A DNA stretch of 64,000 bases from Corynebacterium sp. KPL1814 (GTDB lineage: Bacteria > Actinomycetota > Actinomycetes > Mycobacteriales > Mycobacteriaceae). Shown here piece after piece: positions 1 to 8,844 of the stretch. Below the pieces are notes generated by a model. The model made no database searches. It saw only the letters and a program-made list of their open reading frames with translations, and was not told the DNA's origin. Position 1 is the first letter of the stretch. Every line of letters starts with the position of its first letter. The translations under genes and the position numbers were made by a program. The stretch is taken from positions 68,368-132,367 of the forward strand of contig NZ_KI515774.1 of assembly GCF_000478175.1 (NCBI RefSeq), read 5' to 3'.

Positions 1-475
1 TATCGGGCTGGTTGTAGTAGGCCCGCGGGTGCCAGCGCCGGGCGAGCTCCTTGATGGTGGAGACATCGATCATGCGGTAGTGCAGCGCCTCATCCAGCCG
101 CGGCATATAGGTGCGGATGAAGGTGCGGTCGGTGGCGATGGAATTGCCGGCCAGGGGAGCGGGGTGCTCGCAGTGCTCGTTGATGAGCGCCAGTACCGCG
201 TCCTCGGCCTCGCGGATGGTCGTGGTGGACTGGCGGATTTCCTTATCGAGGCCGGAGTTTGCGTGCATTTCGGTGACGAAGGAATCCATCTGGGATAGTT
301 CCTCTTCGGTGGCGTGGACGACGAGATCGATGCCCTTGCCAAGGATGTTGAGGTTGCCGTCCGTGATGACTGCGGCCACCTCGACGATGACGTGGCGTTC
401 CGGGTCGAGGCCGGTCATTTCCAGGTCGATCCACACGAGGCGATCATATTTTGCGGCGATTTCGGGAGAAGACAT
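1..475 (-). CDS. orn: Oligoribonuclease, C-terminal part missing at window edge
   Basis: A 3'-to-5' exoribonuclease of the DEDDh family that degrades 2-5 nt RNA fragments to mononucleotides in the cytoplasm. Seen: the reading frame is open from the start to the left edge, about 158 codons. It shows the ExoI motif [10 protein letters not shown] (acidic residues D17 and E19), then the ExoII region NSIATD, in the order and spacing of the family. The ExoIII His/Asp region would lie at the cut end or beyond it. The ATG at 475 is preferred because it gives an N-terminus of usual length; an in-frame ATG at 484 would add three residues. The next gene is divergent, with about 170 bp between them. Identification is firm; only completeness is unknown. 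Confidence 0.93.
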   Translation of the reverse strand, partial: MSSPEIAAKYDRLVWIDLEMTGLDPERHVIVEVAAVITDGNLNILGKGIDLVVHATEEELSQMDSFVTEMHANSGLDKEIRQSTTTIREAEDAVLALINEHCEHPAPLAGNSIATDRTFIRTYMPRLDEALHYRMIDVSTIKELARRWHPRAYYNQPD

Positions 476-484
476 GCGTTCCAT

Positions 485-645
485 TCTAACCCCGACTGAC
501 GGGGCCCTCCGCGCGGGCCGATCTGCACCCCACAAAGCGAAAAGAAAAATTTACCTATCGTTTTACCGACACTGGGAAGTGATTTACGGCATACTTTCTA
601 TATCGTGCTTCACAAGGGAGGTGCGAATGACTAAGGAGTTTCTCG
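485..645. promoter_or_regulatory. Divergent intergenic region orn / alanine symporter
   Basis: This 160 bp gap separates two divergent genes and must hold both promoters. The stretch from 540 to 605 is A/T-rich compared with its surroundings. The symporter ribosome binding site is AAGGAG at 633-638, 7 nt before its ATG. A GGGAGG at 616-621 precedes an out-of-frame ATG at 627, which could begin a short leader peptide overlapping the real start. I see no clear operator. Confidence 0.4.
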
Positions 646-2190
646 ATGGCAAACTTTCTCGATGCCCTCAATTCCATAATTTGGTCGCCCGCCCTCGTGT
701 TTTTGTGCTTGGGTGCGGGTGTTTATTTCACCGTGGTAACGCGGGGCCTGCAGGTCCGCTGCCTACCGGATATGCTGCGGCAAATTTCCAAGGGTGAAAA
801 ATCCGACGACGGTGTTTCTTCCTTTCAATCGCTGATGGTCTCGCTATCCGGCCGCGTGGGCGTGGGTAATATCGCCGGCGTGTCCACGGCCATCGCCTTC
901 GGTGGCCCTGGTGCGGTGTTCTGGATGTGGGCTGTGGCGCTTTTGGGCTCGTCCACCTCCTTCATCGAGTGCACCCTGGCGCAGATTTATAAAGAAAAAG
1001 ACCAGGACACCGGCGAGTACCGCGGTGGCCCGGCTTACTACATCGAAAAAGCGTATAAGCACACCAAGGCCGCGCCGTTCATGATGGTCTATGGCATCCT
1101 CTTTGCGATCGCCATGATTTTGGCCACCAGCTACTTCCTGCCGGGCATCCAGGCCAATGCGGTTGCCGCGGCTGCCGATACCGCGTGGGGTGTTAACTCC
1201 ACCTGGGCAGCGGTTGTCCTGGCCGGCATTTTGGCCATCATCATTATCGGTGGAGTCAAGCGCATCGCTAACTTCGCCACCCTTGTCGTGCCGTTTATGG
1301 CCGTGATTTACATCGGCATTTCCATCGTGGTGATGCTCATCAACTACTCGCAGATTCCAGAGGTCTTCGGCCTTATCTTTAAGTCTGCGTTCAACCTCGA
1401 GGCTGGGTTCTCCGGCATGCTGGGTGTGGCCATCATGTGGGGCGTTAAGCGCGGTATTTACTCCAACGAGGCCGGCCAGGGTACCGGCCCGCAGTCCGCT
1501 GCCGCCGCGGAAGTCTCCCACCCGGCTAAGCAGGGCTTCGTGCAGTCCTTCGCCGTGTACATCGACACCCTCTTCGTCTGCTCCGCAACGGCGTTTATGA
1601 TCATCTCCACGGATATGTACACGGTCTTCCGTGGCGAATCCGAGGATGGCGAGGTTGTCTACCAAGGCTCGCTTCCCGATGACGTCGCGGTCGGCCCCGG
1701 CTTCGTCCAATCCGGCCTCGATAGCGTCTTTGCCGGTTGGGGCCCGACGTTTATCGCCGTGTCCATTGCCTTCTTCGCCTTTACCACCGTGCTGGCGTAC
1801 TACTACATGTCCGAGGTCAACCTGACCTACTTCAACCGTTGGGTTAAGTCTCGCCCGATTCGCCGCGGCCTGGTGTGGGCGCTGCGCATCCTCATCATCG
1901 TGTCGGTCATCGTGGGTGCCACCACGACGCCGGGTTCTGCCTGGGCACTGGGCGATATCGGCGTCGGCACCACCGCATGGCTAAATATCATCGCCATCCT
2001 CTTCCTGCAGGTACCGGCGCTTAAGGTCCTGAAGGACTACGAGAAGCAAAAGAAGGCTGGCAAGGATCCGGAATTCGACCCAGAGGCGGTGGGCATCAAG
2101 AATGCGGACTTCTGGGTGGACCGCAAAAATGCTCGCGCGGCGGCACAAGTGGCCGGTAGCCAAGCAGCCGGTAAGAATGCTGAAAGCTAA
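646..2190 (+). CDS. Alanine/glycine:cation symporter, AGCS (AlsT) family
   Basis: A 514-residue inner-membrane transporter expected to import alanine or glycine together with Na+ (or H+). Seen: about ten hydrophobic segments; the family-typical N-terminal segment GRVGVGNIAGVSTAIAFGGP; and a central GVKRGIYSNEAGQGTGP stretch, a hallmark of AGCS proteins. The length matches the family. The ATG at 646 is chosen for the AAGGAG site 7 nt upstream. The C-terminal tail (from about residue 470) is charged and cytoplasmic. The stop overlaps that of the convergent SDR gene. An alanine dehydrogenase lies 8 kb away; a shared role in alanine use is inference. The exact substrate cannot be read from the sequence. 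Confidence 0.93.
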   Translation: MANFLDALNSIIWSPALVFLCLGAGVYFTVVTRGLQVRCLPDMLRQISKGEKSDDGVSSFQSLMVSLSGRVGVGNIAGVSTAIAFGGPGAVFWMWAVALLGSSTSFIECTLAQIYKEKDQDTGEYRGGPAYYIEKAYKHTKAAPFMMVYGILFAIAMILATSYFLPGIQANAVAAAADTAWGVNSTWAAVVLAGILAIIIIGGVKRIANFATLVVPFMAVIYIGISIVVMLINYSQIPEVFGLIFKSAFNLEAGFSGMLGVAIMWGVKRGIYSNEAGQGTGPQSAAAAEVSHPAKQGFVQSFAVYIDTLFVCSATAFMIISTDMYTVFRGESEDGEVVYQGSLPDDVAVGPGFVQSGLDSVFAGWGPTFIAVSIAFFAFTTVLAYYYMSEVNLTYFNRWVKSRPIRRGLVWALRILIIVSVIVGATTTPGSAWALGDIGVGTTAWLNIIAILFLQVPALKVLKDYEKQKKAGKDPEFDPEAVGIKNADFWVDRKNARAAAQVAGSQAAGKNAES

Positions 2191-2987
2191 CCCATCTGGG
2201 AATAAAAACGCCCGATAAGCGGTGCGATGATCGGGGTGGGCAGTACCTTGCTGACCACGTTCATCGCCTTTGATAAGGGGCCAGGGACCACGCGTCGCTG
2301 GCCTTTTTGCATGGCCGCGATGGTCTCTTTGGAGCAGGACTCGTAGGTGGTCCACAGCGCATCGGGCACGACCTTATCCACGATGGTTTGGTCCTCTTCG
2401 GCGATGGTGGCCTCGCGCACCGGGCCAGGAGCAAGCAATGTGCAGCTGACCCCAGAGCCCTTGAGCTCATAGTGCAGCGCCTCCGTAAACGCATTCACCC
2501 CGGCCTTGGTAAAGACGTAGGTCGCGTTATTGGGGATGGGGATATTGCCGGCCGTCGAGCCCACATTGCAGATAGCGCCAGTGCGTCGCGGGAGCATGTG
2601 CTTTAATGCGGCGCGGGTCAGGCGGTGCACGGCGGTGCCGTTCAGGGCGAATTGAGAGGACTCGTAGCCCCAGTCTTGGTCCATGAAGGGGCCGAAGCTG
2701 GCGATGCCGGCGGAATTGACCAAGATGGCGATCTCCTTGGAGGAGATAGCGTCAATGACCGCCTCGACCCCCTCATCGGTGGCCAAATCCGCGGGCAAGG
2801 CAATGGCCTCAATGTGGTGGCGGCGCTCAAGTTCTGTGGCGATGTCTTTCAGGATTTCGCCGCGCCGGGCAACGAGGATGACGTTATAGCCCATCGCCGC
2901 GAAATCGTGGGCCATCGCCTTGCCGATGCCCTGACTAGCGCCCGTAACCAGGGCGTAGGAGGTACGAGATGGTGCCGGAAGTGACAT
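2187..2987 (-). CDS. Short-chain dehydrogenase/reductase (SDR)
   Basis: A 266-residue NAD(P)-dependent oxidoreductase of the classical SDR fold. Seen: the cofactor motif TGASQGIG near residue 16, the NSAG region, the Ser of the NVGSTAGN segment, and the catalytic YVFTK (Y-x3-K). The C-terminal part is hydrophobic and resembles SDRs that act on lipophilic substrates, but no substrate can be assigned. The last bases overlap the stop codon of the convergent symporter gene, so there is no terminator between them. The promoter lies between the start and the terminator of tRNA-Arg. Family assignment is secure. Confidence 0.9.
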   Translation of the reverse strand: MSLPAPSRTSYALVTGASQGIGKAMAHDFAAMGYNVILVARRGEILKDIATELERRHHIEAIALPADLATDEGVEAVIDAISSKEIAILVNSAGIASFGPFMDQDWGYESSQFALNGTAVHRLTRAALKHMLPRRTGAICNVGSTAGNIPIPNNATYVFTKAGVNAFTEALHYELKGSGVSCTLLAPGPVREATIAEEDQTIVDKVVPDALWTTYESCSKETIAAMQKGQRRVVPGPLSKAMNVVSKVLPTPIIAPLIGRFYSQMG

Positions 2988-3053
2988 TGTCGAGCCTTTC
3001 GAAGGAGCCAGTTGCTAAAGACCCTAGCGTAGACAAAAAGCCGGCACGCTGCG

Positions 3054-3100
3054 AAAAAGTCTCGAGGCATCGTAGCTTAAAGGAACGATGTCTCGAGACT
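3054..3100 (-). terminator. Intrinsic terminator of tRNA-Arg
   Basis: On the minus strand, directly downstream of tRNA-Arg, two 16-base arms (AGTCTCGAG-x-CATCGT and its complement, with one G/T position) flank an 11-nt loop and are followed by TTTTT. This is a textbook Rho-independent terminator and one of the strongest inverted repeats in the window. Confidence 0.88.
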
Positions 3101-3108
3101 TCACACGG

Positions 3109-3182
3109 TGCCCCCAGCAGGACTCGAACCCGCGACACATGGGGTAGAAACCCACTGCTCTAATCCGCTGAGCTATGGGGGC
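3109..3182 (-). tRNA. tRNA-Arg (anticodon TCT)
   Basis: A 74-nt cloverleaf on the minus strand. The acceptor arm GCCCCCA pairs with TGGGGGC, the discriminator is A, and the T arm contains GGTTCGAGTCC. The anticodon loop TTTCTAC gives UCU, which reads AGA/AGG arginine codons. CCA is not encoded. An intrinsic terminator follows. Confidence 0.95.
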
Positions 3183-3222
3183 TGGACAGCACACTCATAT
3201 TAGCCCACGGCCACGGTGATTT

Positions 3223-4146
3223 CTAAGCCAGGGGGCGGGTGGAATTGTGCGTGCGCAGAATTTCGACCAATTCTTGGGCGGCCGGGGTTAGTTCGCGGTC
3301 GGAGCGATACGCCAAGATGGCATGGAAGCGCGGAAGATCCTCTTTGACCGTTAGTTTAGCGATGCCCTGCGGGTGCAGCGCGGGGGCGCACCGCGGCATG
3401 AAGCTGATGCCAAAGCCACTGGAAATCATCGGGATGGCGGCATGCAGCGATGCCACGTCTTGAATGTGATTCGGTTTGTAGGAGGGGTGGTTCTCCCACA
3501 GTTCATCGTAAAGCTCCGCCATGCCGGGAAGCTCGCGGCAGTGGGGAGGAACCAGCCAGGTTTCCTCGCGCATGTCCTGCAAGGAGACAGGGGAGGGAAG
3601 GTCTGCCATGCTCTCTGGAACTGCGAGGGCGTAGTCGAATTCGGCGACGTCGTGGATCGTGAGCTCGGGGGAGTAGCGGCGAATGAAGGCTTTGGGGTCG
3701 GACGTCGGCAAGAGCGCGAGGTCCACTTGGCCCTCCAACAGTCGCTTGATGGCGGTGGCGGCGGTGGAATCATCCAGGCTGATGCGCGCGGAGGGGTGGA
3801 TCTCGGTGAGCTCGGAGAGGATGGAAGGGGTAAATTCCCAGTTCAAAATGGGGCACGACGTCAGGGAAACGGTATTGGCGTTATCTCCGGTGATTTCGCT
3901 GATGTGGCGCTGGGCATCGGCAAGCAGGGCATCGACCTTGAGGGCGGTGTCATAGACATAATCACCCGCCTCCGTGGTGGTTACGCCCGAACGCCCCCGG
4001 GACAGCAACTGGGTATTGAGTTCCTTTTCCAATTTGCGGATGGAAAGGCTCAGGGAGGGCTGTGTCATTTCGAGGGCTGCGGCGGCATGGGTGAAGGACC
4101 CATTGTCTACAACGGCACGGAAATAAAGAAGTTGACGGGTGTCCAT
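3223..4146 (-). CDS. LysR-family transcriptional regulator
   Basis: A 307-residue DNA-binding regulator. Seen: an N-terminal winged helix-turn-helix beginning MDTRQLLYFRAVVDNGSFTH with the LysR core AAALEMTQPSLSLSIRKLE, then a periplasmic-binding-protein-like effector domain of about 210 residues. The start at 4146 gives the usual LysR N-terminus; an ATG at 4158 would add four residues. Neither start has a good ribosome binding site. The gene is divergent from the CopD/CtaG-like gene, with about 75 bp between the starts, which is the usual arrangement for a LysR protein and its target. Control of that neighbour is inference. The effector is unknown. Confidence 0.9.
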   Translation of the reverse strand: MDTRQLLYFRAVVDNGSFTHAAAALEMTQPSLSLSIRKLEKELNTQLLSRGRSGVTTTEAGDYVYDTALKVDALLADAQRHISEITGDNANTVSLTSCPILNWEFTPSILSELTEIHPSARISLDDSTAATAIKRLLEGQVDLALLPTSDPKAFIRRYSPELTIHDVAEFDYALAVPESMADLPSPVSLQDMREETWLVPPHCRELPGMAELYDELWENHPSYKPNHIQDVASLHAAIPMISSGFGISFMPRCAPALHPQGIAKLTVKEDLPRFHAILAYRSDRELTPAAQELVEILRTHNSTRPLA

Positions 4147-4221
4147 AGGTTCTATCATGGCACATCTAGGGAGAAAATATGCGTTCGCTTTGTATTAGGG
4201 TGGCCCTATAGAATGCGAGCT

Positions 4222-6264
4222 ATGGTCAATAAGCTGGTCAAAGGCACGCAGTCTGGAACGCAAAAACCCCGTCCTTCCTGGGGTATTTTTATTGCAGCAA
4301 TGCTTTTTGCTGGCTTGCTCGCCGGATTCATTTCCTTGTTCTTATTGGCGGATTCCTTGGCTGCCTTGGGCATTCCGGACCCCGGGCGGATTACCACCTT
4401 TGGCCTGCCGCTGTTTCGTGGACTGGCGTGGCTATTGATGGCGCTTTCTGTGGGGTCCTTTTTGGCCTCGTCGTTTCTTATCGCCCCGCGCGGGGAGAAC
4501 GATTCCCTCATCGGGGCACCGTTATCGGTCGACGGCCATATCGCCGCCCGCACCGGTACGTGGTCGGCCTTCGGCGTTGCGGCCGTGGGGCTGGTAGAAA
4601 TCCCGATGATCATGTCGGACCTGACCGGCACGCCGTTTTTTAAGGTCTTTAACCTGACCATTCTGAAAATGGCCTTTACGGAAATTTCTTCCACCATCGT
4701 GTGGGGAATCGCAGTGCTCATTGCTCTTGCCGTGGGAATTATTGGCAGCCTTAGCCGTACCTGGGCCATGCAGCCGGCCCTGCTTTTGCTGTCGATCCTG
4801 CAAGTAGTCCCCATCGGCCTTGAGGGCCACTCAGCGACCGGCGGCGATCACGATTACGGCACGAACTCGCTGCTGTGGCACCTGGTATTTGTGATGCTGT
4901 GGGTAGGTGGCTTGATGGCGCTTATCGCGCACGGGCGGCGCTTGGGCCCGAACCTCGCCTTTGCGGTCAAGCGCTATTCCACCATCGCGTTCATGGCCAT
5001 CGTCGTGCTGGCGGTATCCGGCCTCATCAACACGCTCATCCGGATGGACATTTCGGACCTGCCGCAATCGCCCTACGGCATCATTTTGATCACCAAGTTC
5101 GTGCTCACCATCCTGCTGGGCATTATGGGGCTTATCCACCGCGAACTCACCATTCCGCAGCTGGATAAAAACCCGCGGCTCTTTATCCGCATCGCCATCG
5201 TGGAGCTCGCAGTCATGGCGGGCACGATTGGCGTAGCCATCACTCTGGGGCGCACCGTGCCACCGCCACCGCGTGACCCGAATTTGAGCTCCATGCAGAT
5301 TCTTATGGGTTATAACCTGCATGAGGCGCCCACGGTATTCAATATCTGGACGATGTTCCGCTTTGACATCATGTTTGGCACGATTGGCCTACTCTTGGCC
5401 GCGGCGTATGGCTACTTGGTCTACCGCGTGCACAAGCGTGGGTTGAGTTGGGACAAGGGGCGCACAGCGTGGTTTATGGTCGGCTCCTTAGGGCTGACGC
5501 TCGTCATGTCCACGGGCCTCGGCCTGTACATGCCTGCCATGTATTCCATCCACATGCTGGTGCACATGATTTTGTCCATGACCATCCCGCTGCTCATGGT
5601 GCTAGGCGCGCCCGTCACCTTGGTCATGGAGGCCTACGAGCCAGGCCCGAAGGGCCAGCCCAGCCCACACGATTATGCCTTGGCGCTGACCCAATCCAAG
5701 TTCGTGCGGATCATTACCAATCCCTTCGTGAACTTGGCGCAATACCTCTTTTTCCTCTACGTGCTCTATCTTTTCCCGAGCCTGTACGAATTCGCCATTT
5801 CGGAGCACGCCGGCCACCTCATCATGAACTACGTGTTCCTCATTTCCGGGTACTTCTATTTCTGGGAGGTCATTGGCCCAGATCCCCTGCCCAAGCGCCA
5901 TTCCACGCCCTTCCGGCTTGGCATGCTTTTCTTGTCGATGCCCTTCCACCTCTTCGCCGGCGTGTACCTGATGCAGCTGCAAACGGTGCTTGGCCTCGAC
6001 TTCTATCAATACCTCGAGCTGCCTTGGGAACATGACCTGCTGCAGGATCAGCGCGTTGGCGGGGGCATCGCCTGGGGCTTTGGCCAATTCCCCTTGGTCA
6101 TTGTCTTTGGCAAGCTCTTCTTGGATTGGCTTCGCGATGACCGCGCGACCGCGCGGCGCCACGACGTGCAGGCGGAGGCGGACGATGACGCTGAGCTCGC
6201 CCGCTATAACGCGATGCTGGAGGATATGAGCCACGGCGATGAAAGCGGGTTCCGCGGGCACTAA
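4222..6264 (+). CDS. CopD-like / CtaG-like fused membrane protein (copper handling, cytochrome oxidase assembly)
   Basis: A multi-spanning membrane protein of about 680 residues made of two parts. The first half (to about residue 370) has CopD-type helices including a GHSATGGDHDYGTNSLLWH segment with several His residues. The second half is a CtaG-type (caa3 oxidase assembly) domain with conserved IHMLVHMILSMTIPLL and EHAGHLIMNYVFLISG segments, whose His residues are candidate copper ligands. This fusion is known in actinobacteria. Expected role: copper delivery to cytochrome oxidase or copper uptake; which one is not shown. The frame stays open upstream for 840 bp opposite the LysR gene, but that part is its shadow. 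ATG 4222 is chosen; ATG 4213 is also possible. Confidence 0.85.
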   Translation: MVNKLVKGTQSGTQKPRPSWGIFIAAMLFAGLLAGFISLFLLADSLAALGIPDPGRITTFGLPLFRGLAWLLMALSVGSFLASSFLIAPRGENDSLIGAPLSVDGHIAARTGTWSAFGVAAVGLVEIPMIMSDLTGTPFFKVFNLTILKMAFTEISSTIVWGIAVLIALAVGIIGSLSRTWAMQPALLLLSILQVVPIGLEGHSATGGDHDYGTNSLLWHLVFVMLWVGGLMALIAHGRRLGPNLAFAVKRYSTIAFMAIVVLAVSGLINTLIRMDISDLPQSPYGIILITKFVLTILLGIMGLIHRELTIPQLDKNPRLFIRIAIVELAVMAGTIGVAITLGRTVPPPPRDPNLSSMQILMGYNLHEAPTVFNIWTMFRFDIMFGTIGLLLAAAYGYLVYRVHKRGLSWDKGRTAWFMVGSLGLTLVMSTGLGLYMPAMYSIHMLVHMILSMTIPLLMVLGAPVTLVMEAYEPGPKGQPSPHDYALALTQSKFVRIITNPFVNLAQYLFFLYVLYLFPSLYEFAISEHAGHLIMNYVFLISGYFYFWEVIGPDPLPKRHSTPFRLGMLFLSMPFHLFAGVYLMQLQTVLGLDFYQYLELPWEHDLLQDQRVGGGIAWGFGQFPLVIVFGKLFLDWLRDDRATARRHDVQAEADDDAELARYNAMLEDMSHGDESGFRGH

Positions 6265-6277
6265 ATAGTCGCCCACT

Positions 6278-6286
6278 TGTGGATAA
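6278..6286 (-). promoter_or_regulatory. Perfect DnaA box
   Basis: TGTGGATAA on the plus strand is the exact complement of the DnaA box consensus TTATCCACA. It pairs with the opposite-facing box at 6338-6346; together they form TGTGGATAAC/GTTATCCACA arms of 10 bp. Confidence 0.6.
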
Positions 6287-6337
6287 CCCACCCGAAGGTG
6301 ACCATCTTGGCCCCACTTTGTTGAAGGGGACAACGAG

Positions 6338-6346
6338 TTATCCACA
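6338..6346 (+). promoter_or_regulatory. Perfect DnaA box
   Basis: TTATCCACA matches the DnaA consensus exactly, 111 bp upstream of the SSB paralogue and facing the box at 6278-6286. The space between them holds two smaller hairpins (CACC/GGTG and CCCC/GGGG). The pair could bind DnaA, or the whole element could be a branched transcript end for the gene upstream. Confidence 0.6.
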
Positions 6347-6456
6347 GTGCCGGTGGTTACAGCATGGTGTGGGTTGCGCTGCGGCAGCAGGATGTGAAGG
6401 CGAGCGAGGGACATACCACTCGCGAACTCACAACCCAGTAAAGGAATCTCAGCACC

Positions 6457-7053
6457 ATGTCTCAATACCCAGTGATGCTCACCGGCCGCCTTACCCAAGA
6501 CCCGATCTTGACCAAGACCTCGACCGGCGCATATAAAACCAAACTGCGCATCGCATCCTCACGGCGCGTTCCTGACCGCCCCGCCGATACCGGCACCGAC
6601 GCGGAAAACCAGCGCGGCCAGCAGCAATGGCGCGATGTAGACCACCTCTTTATTGACGTGGAAATGTGGAACCAATTTGCCATCAACGTCAAGAAATCCT
6701 TGGCCAAGGGCATGCCGCTGCTCGTCTGCGGTTCGATTGTCTCCGATCAGTGGCGCGATGATGAGGGCAAGGATCATTACCGCACCTTTATCAAGGCACA
6801 GTATGTGGGCCTAGATCTGAACCGCCACGTCATCGGCGCAAAACGCTTGGCACCGCAGTATAACCAGGAAAACATCGCCATCCCGGAGCTTGGCGATAAT
6901 GAGGTAGAGCCAGACGTGGATAACTCCGCGCCGGGAGATACCGCCGCCGATACCGCTGCAGACCGCATCCAAGCGGGAAATAGCGTGGTAGCCCCAGAGG
7001 CCGAGGAAGTGGCAACGCAAGAGGAGGAGACCGCCGAAACCGTGCATGCATAG
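6457..7053 (+). CDS. ssb: Single-stranded DNA-binding protein paralogue (SsbB type)
   Basis: A 198-residue OB-fold protein. Seen: MSQYPVMLTGRLTQDP at the N-terminus, the segment VDVEMWNQFAINV-like (here FIDVEMWNQFAINV), and the KGMPLLVCGSIVSDQW strand typical of SSB. The OB fold ends near residue 125. The tail is acidic but ends ETAETVHA and lacks the DDDxPF tip that recruits partner proteins in housekeeping SSB. Synteny with ettA and a thioesterase matches the mycobacterial Rv2475c-Rv2478c region, where the SSB is the second paralogue. The main ssb is therefore probably elsewhere. The start has AAAGGA upstream. Two DnaA boxes precede the gene. Confidence 0.87.
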   Translation: MSQYPVMLTGRLTQDPILTKTSTGAYKTKLRIASSRRVPDRPADTGTDAENQRGQQQWRDVDHLFIDVEMWNQFAINVKKSLAKGMPLLVCGSIVSDQWRDDEGKDHYRTFIKAQYVGLDLNRHVIGAKRLAPQYNQENIAIPELGDNEVEPDVDNSAPGDTAADTAADRIQAGNSVVAPEAEEVATQEEETAETVHA

Positions 7054-7162
7054 CGCCAGCCATCCGCCTCGGGTTCGCCCGACCCGAGGCACCTAGGCAC
7101 GCATTCTGATGTAGTGTTTGTGTAGATAAATACGTCTCCCAAATTTTTGCAAAGGGGTAAAA

Positions 7163-8833
7163 GTGGGCGAATTCATCTACACGATGAAAAACGTGCGCAA
7201 GGCAATTGGCGATAAGGTCATCCTTGATGATGTCACGATGGCGTTCTACCCGGGCGCCAAGATTGGTGTGGTCGGCCCCAATGGTGCCGGTAAGTCCTCC
7301 ATTCTGAAGATCATGGCCGGCTTGGATCAGTCCTCCAATGGTGAGGCATTCCTCGACCCAGGCGCAACCGTGGGCATCCTGCAGCAGGAGCCGCCGCTGA
7401 ATGAAGAAAAGACCGTGCGCGGCAACGTCGAGGAGGGCCTTGGCGATATCTTTGAAAAGAAGCAGCGCTTCGAGGAAATCGCCGAAGAAATGGCGACCAA
7501 TTACAGCGATGAGCTCATGGCAGAAATGGGCAAGCTGCAAGAGGACTTGGATGCCGCCGATGCATGGGAGGTTGATTCCAAGATCGAGCAGGCAATGGAG
7601 GCATTGCGCTGCCCGCCTTCCGATGCCCCAGTGACCAACCTTTCCGGTGGTGAGCGCCGCCGCGTGGCCCTGGCCAAGCTCCTGTTGACGGAGCCTGACC
7701 TGCTGCTTTTGGACGAGCCCACCAACCACCTGGACGCCGAGTCCGTGGAGTGGCTGGAAAAGCACTTGGCGGATTACCCAGGTGCCGTCCTGGCCGTCAC
7801 CCACGACCGCTACTTCTTGGACCACGTGGCGGGCTGGATCTGCGAGGTGGACCGCGGCAAGCTGTACCCGTACGAGGGAAACTACTCCACCTACCTGGAT
7901 AAGAAGCAAGAGCGCCTTCAGGTTGCTGGTAAGAAGGACGCCAAGCTGCGCAAGCGCTTGAAGGACGAGCTGGAATGGGTACGCTCCGGTGCCAAGGCTC
8001 GCCAGGCCAAGAACAAGGCGCGTTTGGAGCGCTACGAAGAGATGGCTGCGGAGGCGGAGAAGTACAAGAAGTTGGACTTCGAGGAAATTCAGATTCCTAC
8101 CCCGCCGCGCTTGGGCAACAAGGTCGTCGAGGCGAAGAACCTGGTCAAGGGTTTCGACGATCGCACCCTGATCAAGGATTTGTCCTTCACCCTGCCGCGC
8201 AACGGTATCGTCGGCGTTATCGGCCCGAACGGTGTGGGTAAGACCACGCTGTTTAAGACCATCGTCGGTTTGGAAGAACCGGATGATGGCTCCGTTGAAG
8301 TCGGCGAGACCGTCAAGCTGTCCTACGTGGACCAGAACCGCGAGAATATCGACCCAGAAGCTACCGTGTGGGAAGTTGTCTCCGGCGGGCTGGATTATAT
8401 TCACGTTGGCCAAAACGAGATGCCATCGCGCGCATACCTGTCCGCGTTCGGATTCAAGGGCCCGGATCAGCAAAAGCCGTCGAAGGTGCTCTCCGGTGGT
8501 GAGCGCAACCGCCTGAACTTGGCGCTGACCTTGAAAGAGGGCGGCAACCTTATCCTTCTTGACGAGCCCACCAACGACTTGGACGTCGAAACCCTGGGTT
8601 CGCTAGAAAACGCTTTGGAGAAATTCCCTGGCTGCGCCGTTGTTATTTCCCACGACCGCTGGTTCTTGGACCGCACCTGTACCCACATTCTGGCGTGGGA
8701 AGGCAACGTTGCCGAGGGGCAATGGTTCTGGTTTGAAGGTAACTTTGGGGACTACGAGAAGAACAAGGTGGAGCGTCTGGGAGAAGACGCTGCCCGTCCT
8801 TCTCGCGTAACTCACCGCAAGCTCACCCGATAA
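7163..8833 (+). CDS. ettA: Energy-dependent translational throttle protein EttA (ABC-F ATPase)
   Basis: A 556-residue soluble ABC-F protein that binds the ribosomal E site and gates the first elongation steps according to the ATP/ADP ratio. Seen: two ABC domains. The first has GPNGAGKSS at residues 38-46, signature LSGGERRR and Walker B LLLLDEPTNHLD. The second has GPNGVGKTT from about residue 354, signature LSGGERNR and LILLDEPTNDLD. Between them is the linker rich in Lys/Arg typical of the family. No membrane segments. The start codon is GTG with AAAGGGG upstream. It lies 109 bp after ssb and 11 bp before the thioesterase gene, so the latter is co-transcribed. Confidence 0.96.
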   Translation: MGEFIYTMKNVRKAIGDKVILDDVTMAFYPGAKIGVVGPNGAGKSSILKIMAGLDQSSNGEAFLDPGATVGILQQEPPLNEEKTVRGNVEEGLGDIFEKKQRFEEIAEEMATNYSDELMAEMGKLQEDLDAADAWEVDSKIEQAMEALRCPPSDAPVTNLSGGERRRVALAKLLLTEPDLLLLDEPTNHLDAESVEWLEKHLADYPGAVLAVTHDRYFLDHVAGWICEVDRGKLYPYEGNYSTYLDKKQERLQVAGKKDAKLRKRLKDELEWVRSGAKARQAKNKARLERYEEMAAEAEKYKKLDFEEIQIPTPPRLGNKVVEAKNLVKGFDDRTLIKDLSFTLPRNGIVGVIGPNGVGKTTLFKTIVGLEEPDDGSVEVGETVKLSYVDQNRENIDPEATVWEVVSGGLDYIHVGQNEMPSRAYLSAFGFKGPDQQKPSKVLSGGERNRLNLALTLKEGGNLILLDEPTNDLDVETLGSLENALEKFPGCAVVISHDRWFLDRTCTHILAWEGNVAEGQWFWFEGNFGDYEKNKVERLGEDAARPSRVTHRKLTR

Positions 8834-8844
8834 TCCTGAGGAGA

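Noticed and set aside
111..797. Open frame crossing the symporter start
   Set aside because: It overlaps both orn (antisense) and the symporter in a different frame and has no family motif.
3373..4221. Long open frame continuing upstream of the CopD/CtaG-like gene
   Set aside because: It lies opposite the LysR gene, reads as Gly/Val/Arg-rich nonsense and has no start signal; the real gene begins near 4222.
6830..8473. 547-residue open frame on the minus strand opposite ettA
   Set aside because: Shadow frame of a GC-rich gene: its sequence is Leu/Gly/Val-rich without motifs, and the plus strand has a complete EttA.
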